From contig NZ_CP012410.1 of assembly GCF_001274535.1 (NCBI RefSeq), positions 620,001 to 684,000 of the forward strand: DNA of 64,000 bases, given 5' to 3'. This DNA is from Leptotrichia sp. oral taxon 212. Its GTDB lineage: Bacteria > Fusobacteriota > Fusobacteriia > Fusobacteriales > Leptotrichiaceae. The notes under the pieces are model-generated. The model saw only the letters and a program-made list of their open reading frames with translations, had not been told where the DNA came from and searched no databases. The position numbers and the translations under genes were made by a program. Every line of letters starts with the position of its first letter. Position 1 is the stretch's first letter. Positions 60,552 through 64,000 of the stretch are shown here, piece by piece.

Positions 60552-63500
60552 ATGAGCAAACTTATTGAAAGATATAGTTTCGGAAAAATAGTAGACAGAG
60601 GAGAAATGCCACATTTTCTTGAATTTCAGATAAATTCTTATGAAGATTTTCTACAGGCAGGGGTAGCACCTCAAAAAAGAGAAAATAAAGGTTTTGAAGC
60701 AATTTTCAATGAAATTTTTCCGATCGAATCCAGTAACGGATTATTAAAACTTGAGTATTTATGGTATGAAATACATGACAATGATGCCCCTTTAAATGAT
60801 GAACTGGAATGTAAAAAAAGAGGGAAAACATATTCAGGACAATTAAAAGTGAGATTGAAACTGACTAATAAAAAAACTCAGGAAATACAGGAAACATTAG
60901 TTCATTTTGGTGATATTCCATTGATGACTGATAAGGCAACATTCGTTATAAACGGTGCTGAAAGAGTTGTTGTTTCGCAATTGCACAGATCACCGGGTAT
61001 TACATTTAATAAAGAATTGAATATTCAAACAGGTAAAGATGTGTTTATTGGAAAAATAATTCCTTATAAAGGAACATGGCTCGAATTTGAAACTGATAAA
61101 AATGACATTTTAAATGTAAAGATTGATAGAAGAAAGAAAGTTTTATCGACAGTATTCCTTAAAGCGGTGGATTTCTTCATGACTAATGAAGAAATTATGA
61201 ATGAGTTCTTTGATGTTAAGGAAGTTGAACTGTTGTCGCTTTATGAAAAATATAAGGGTGACGAACTTGATGAAGTGTTAAGGACTAGACTTGAAGGAAG
61301 CTTTATAAATGAAGATATTCTGGATGAAGAAACAGGAGAATTTATAGCAGAGGCTGAAGAACTGATTGACAATATAGTAATAGAAAAAATTAGGGAAAAT
61401 AAATTGCCTGCTGTAAAAATCTGGGAAGTAAAGCCTGAAGATAGAATAATAGCAAATTCATTAATACATGACAATACAAAGACAAATGATGAAGCGGTTA
61501 TAGAAGTATTCAAAAAATTAAGACCGGGAGATCTGGTAACTGTGGAAAGTGCAAGATCACTTGTTAAACAGATGTTCTTCAATCCGCAGAGATATGATCT
61601 GGCAGATGTTGGAAGATATAAAATCAACAAAAGATTAAAACTGGATGTGGCTGAGGATATAATTGTCCTGACAAAGGAAGATGTATTACAGACTATAGAT
61701 TATGTAAAAAAACTTGTTAATGGAGAAGGATTTACAGATGATATTGATAATCTGTCAAACAGAAGGGTAAGAGGAGTTGGAGAACTTCTTTCAATTCAGG
61801 TTAAAGGTGGAATGCTGAAAATGTCAAAAATGGTAAGAGAAAAAATGACAGTTCAGGATATAACAACTTTAACACCTCAGAGTTTACTTAATACAAAGCC
61901 TTTAAATGCATTGATACTTGAATTTTTTGGAAGCGGACAGCTGTCACAGTTTATGGACCAGTCAAATCCGCTTGCAGAATTGACGCATAAAAGAAGAATA
62001 TCAGCACTGGGACCAGGAGGACTTTCAAGAGAGAGAGCAGGATTTGAAGTCCGTGACGTACATAATTCACATTATGGAAGAATATGCCCTATAGAAACTC
62101 CGGAAGGACCAAATATAGGACTTATAGGTTCATTATCCACTTATGGGAAAGTTAATAAATATGGATTTATAGAAACTCCATTTGTTAAAATAAAAGACGG
62201 TAAAGCAAAATTTGACGATATAGAATATCTTGGAGCAGATGAAGAGGAAGGAAAGTTTATTGCACAGGCAGATACATTAATAGATGAAGACGGAAACTTC
62301 CTTACAGATGAAGTGGTATGCCGTTATGGTGAGGAAATAGTAAATATAGATAAATCAAAAGTTGATTTGCTTGATGTATCGCCAAAACAGCTTGTATCTG
62401 TTTCAGCAGGACTGATACCATTCCTTGAGCATGATGATGCCAACCGTGCACTTATGGGATCAAACATGCAGCGTCAGGCAGTACCGTTATTGAAAACACA
62501 GGCTCCTTATGTAGGAACTGGACTTGAAAGAAAGGTTGCTATAGATTCAGGAGCGGTGATAACTTCAAAAGCTACAGGAAGAGTTACTTATGTTGATGCA
62601 AATAGAATAACTGTAACTGACAAAAATGGTGAGGAACATAACCACAGACTACTTAATTTTGAAAAGTCAAACCAGTCAATGTGTCTACATCAGAAACCAA
62701 TAGTAGATTTAGATGAAAAAGTTAAAAAAGGCGATATTATAGCTGATGGACCTTCAACAGCCGGTGGAGACCTGGCACTTGGGAAAAATATCCTGCTGGC
62801 GTTCATGCCTTGGGAAGGATACAATTTCGAGGATGGAATTCTAATATCTGAAAGACTTAGAAAAGATGATGTATTCACATCCTTACATATTGAAGAATTT
62901 GATATTGAAGCAAGAACAACAAAACTTGGAGATGAAGAAATAACTAGGGAAATACCTAATGTTTCTGAAGAAGCGCTTAAAAATCTTGATGAAAATGGAA
63001 TTATAAGAATAGGTGCACATGTTACTCCGGATGACATTCTTGTAGGTAAAGTAACTCCTAAAGGAGAAAGTGAACCACCTGCAGAAGAAAAACTTTTAAG
63101 AGCAATTTTTGGAGAAAAAGCCAAAGATGTAAGAGATACTTCATTAAGATTACCGCATGGTGTAAAAGGAACAGTAGTTGATGTACTTGTATTATCCAAA
63201 GAAAATGGGGATGACCTTAAAGCAGGAGTAAATCAGCTTGTAAGAATATATATTGCAGAAAAAAGAAAGATAATGGTTGGAGATAAAATGTCAGGAAGAC
63301 ATGGAAATAAAGGGGTTATATCAAGAGTGCTTCCTATAGAAGATATGCCACATTTGGAAAATGGTACCCCAATCGATATATGTCTTAATCCGCTAGGGGT
63401 TCCATCACGTATGAATATAGGACAGGTATTGGAAGTCCATCTGGGGCTTGCAATCGGAGATATGGATAAATATATTGCAACTCCTGTATTTGACGGAGCC

Positions 63501-63998
63501 AGCGAAGAGGATGTAAAAGATTTCCTTGAAGATGCCGGATACAGCAGAACAGGAAAAGTAAAGCTTATAGATGGAAGAACAGGGGAACCATTTGATAATC
63601 CTGTAACTGTAGGAAGAATGTACATGCTTAAGCTTCACCATCTGGTTGAGGACAAAATGCATGCCAGAGCAATTGGACCGTACTCACTTGTTACACAGCA
63701 GCCTCTTGGAGGTAAAGCACAGTTTGGTGGACAAAGATTGGGAGAAATGGAAGTATGGGCTCTTGAAGCATATGGAGCATCAAATATACTTCAGGAAATG
63801 CTTACAGTAAAATCGGATGATATAGGTGGAAGAACAAAAACATATGAAGCAATAGTAAAAGGACAGGCAATGCCTGAAGCAGACGCACCTGAATCATTCA
63901 GAGTATTGATTAAGGAATTCCAGTCTTTAGGATTAGATGTTACACTTTATGACAAGGATGAAAATCCTATAGAACTTGATAAAAATGTAGATTTATAG
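60552..63998 (+). CDS. rpoB: DNA-directed RNA polymerase beta subunit
   Basis: 1148 residues, complete, ending TAG two bases before the window edge. AGGGAGGA lies before the ATG. The rifampicin region is present and normal: [23 protein letters not shown] with the usual Gln, Asp and His, followed by [19 protein letters not shown] and [19 protein letters not shown]. The C-terminal [12 protein letters not shown] and [20 protein letters not shown] segments are intact. It lacks the large lineage-specific insertions of proteobacterial subunits, hence the shorter length. rpoC is expected just outside the window. Confidence 0.98.
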   Translation: MSKLIERYSFGKIVDRGEMPHFLEFQINSYEDFLQAGVAPQKRENKGFEAIFNEIFPIESSNGLLKLEYLWYEIHDNDAPLNDELECKKRGKTYSGQLKVRLKLTNKKTQEIQETLVHFGDIPLMTDKATFVINGAERVVVSQLHRSPGITFNKELNIQTGKDVFIGKIIPYKGTWLEFETDKNDILNVKIDRRKKVLSTVFLKAVDFFMTNEEIMNEFFDVKEVELLSLYEKYKGDELDEVLRTRLEGSFINEDILDEETGEFIAEAEELIDNIVIEKIRENKLPAVKIWEVKPEDRIIANSLIHDNTKTNDEAVIEVFKKLRPGDLVTVESARSLVKQMFFNPQRYDLADVGRYKINKRLKLDVAEDIIVLTKEDVLQTIDYVKKLVNGEGFTDDIDNLSNRRVRGVGELLSIQVKGGMLKMSKMVREKMTVQDITTLTPQSLLNTKPLNALILEFFGSGQLSQFMDQSNPLAELTHKRRISALGPGGLSRERAGFEVRDVHNSHYGRICPIETPEGPNIGLIGSLSTYGKVNKYGFIETPFVKIKDGKAKFDDIEYLGADEEEGKFIAQADTLIDEDGNFLTDEVVCRYGEEIVNIDKSKVDLLDVSPKQLVSVSAGLIPFLEHDDANRALMGSNMQRQAVPLLKTQAPYVGTGLERKVAIDSGAVITSKATGRVTYVDANRITVTDKNGEEHNHRLLNFEKSNQSMCLHQKPIVDLDEKVKKGDIIADGPSTAGGDLALGKNILLAFMPWEGYNFEDGILISERLRKDDVFTSLHIEEFDIEARTTKLGDEEITREIPNVSEEALKNLDENGIIRIGAHVTPDDILVGKVTPKGESEPPAEEKLLRAIFGEKAKDVRDTSLRLPHGVKGTVVDVLVLSKENGDDLKAGVNQLVRIYIAEKRKIMVGDKMSGRHGNKGVISRVLPIEDMPHLENGTPIDICLNPLGVPSRMNIGQVLEVHLGLAIGDMDKYIATPVFDGASEEDVKDFLEDAGYSRTGKVKLIDGRTGEPFDNPVTVGRMYMLKLHHLVEDKMHARAIGPYSLVTQQPLGGKAQFGGQRLGEMEVWALEAYGASNILQEMLTVKSDDIGGRTKTYEAIVKGQAMPEADAPESFRVLIKEFQSLGLDVTLYDKDENPIELDKNVDL

Positions 63999-64000
63999 TA

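Overview
The window is strongly AT-rich, densely coded DNA from what looks like a member of the Fusobacteriota, most likely Leptotrichia or a close relative. The pointers are A-rich genes with GGAGG-type ribosome binding sites, a FplA-like patatin autotransporter, single-subunit ThiI beside a NifS-like desulfurase, and the order rpmG-trnW-secE-nusG-rplK-rplA-rplJ-rplL-rpoB. The genus is inferred; no rRNA is present.

Bases 1-10.4 kb: a partial GH123/DUF4091-type glycosidase on the minus strand faces a carbohydrate-type ABC importer locus. That locus has three paralogous lipoprotein binding proteins (the first broken by an in-frame stop), two permeases and no ATPase. It is joined to a corrinoid protein, a UroD-type methyltransferase and a B12-enzyme activation-like protein that runs, across a frameshift in an A10 run, into an acyltransferase (GNAT_C-like) domain. 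It looks like an uptake-plus-demethylation module for an unknown substrate. Bases 10.6-35.2 kb are mostly housekeeping and metabolism: GNAT, secreted nuclease, obg-miaA-EIIA, flavodoxin-like reductase, NADH oxidase-like enzyme, uridine kinase, M32 and M18 peptidases, aldo/keto reductase, a chromate transporter pair, potABC without potD, a DEAD-box helicase, a YjjG-like phosphatase, the FplA-like protein, a lipid kinase and a GH57 branching enzyme.

Bases 35.3-47.3 kb are an accessory island. It carries about a dozen small hypothetical or immunity-like genes (three barstar-like, two mosaic copies of one family). Several are preceded by a decayed toxin-like C-terminal tail without its exoprotein. 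This is the layout of an orphan toxin-tail/immunity array of the CdiA/polymorphic-toxin kind. An 84-86 bp promoter-bearing direct repeat brackets 10.7 kb of it.

Bases 47.5-64 kb hold a probably frameshifted membrane protein, a Fic protein, four tandem hairpins, a cysteine desulfurase with ThiI, a BrkB-like membrane protein, RmuC, a NadR-like bifunctional enzyme, and then the translation/transcription cluster ending in a complete rpoB. That cluster shows two L1-type mRNA binding sites that imitate 23S rRNA and an L10 leader with a terminator-like hairpin.
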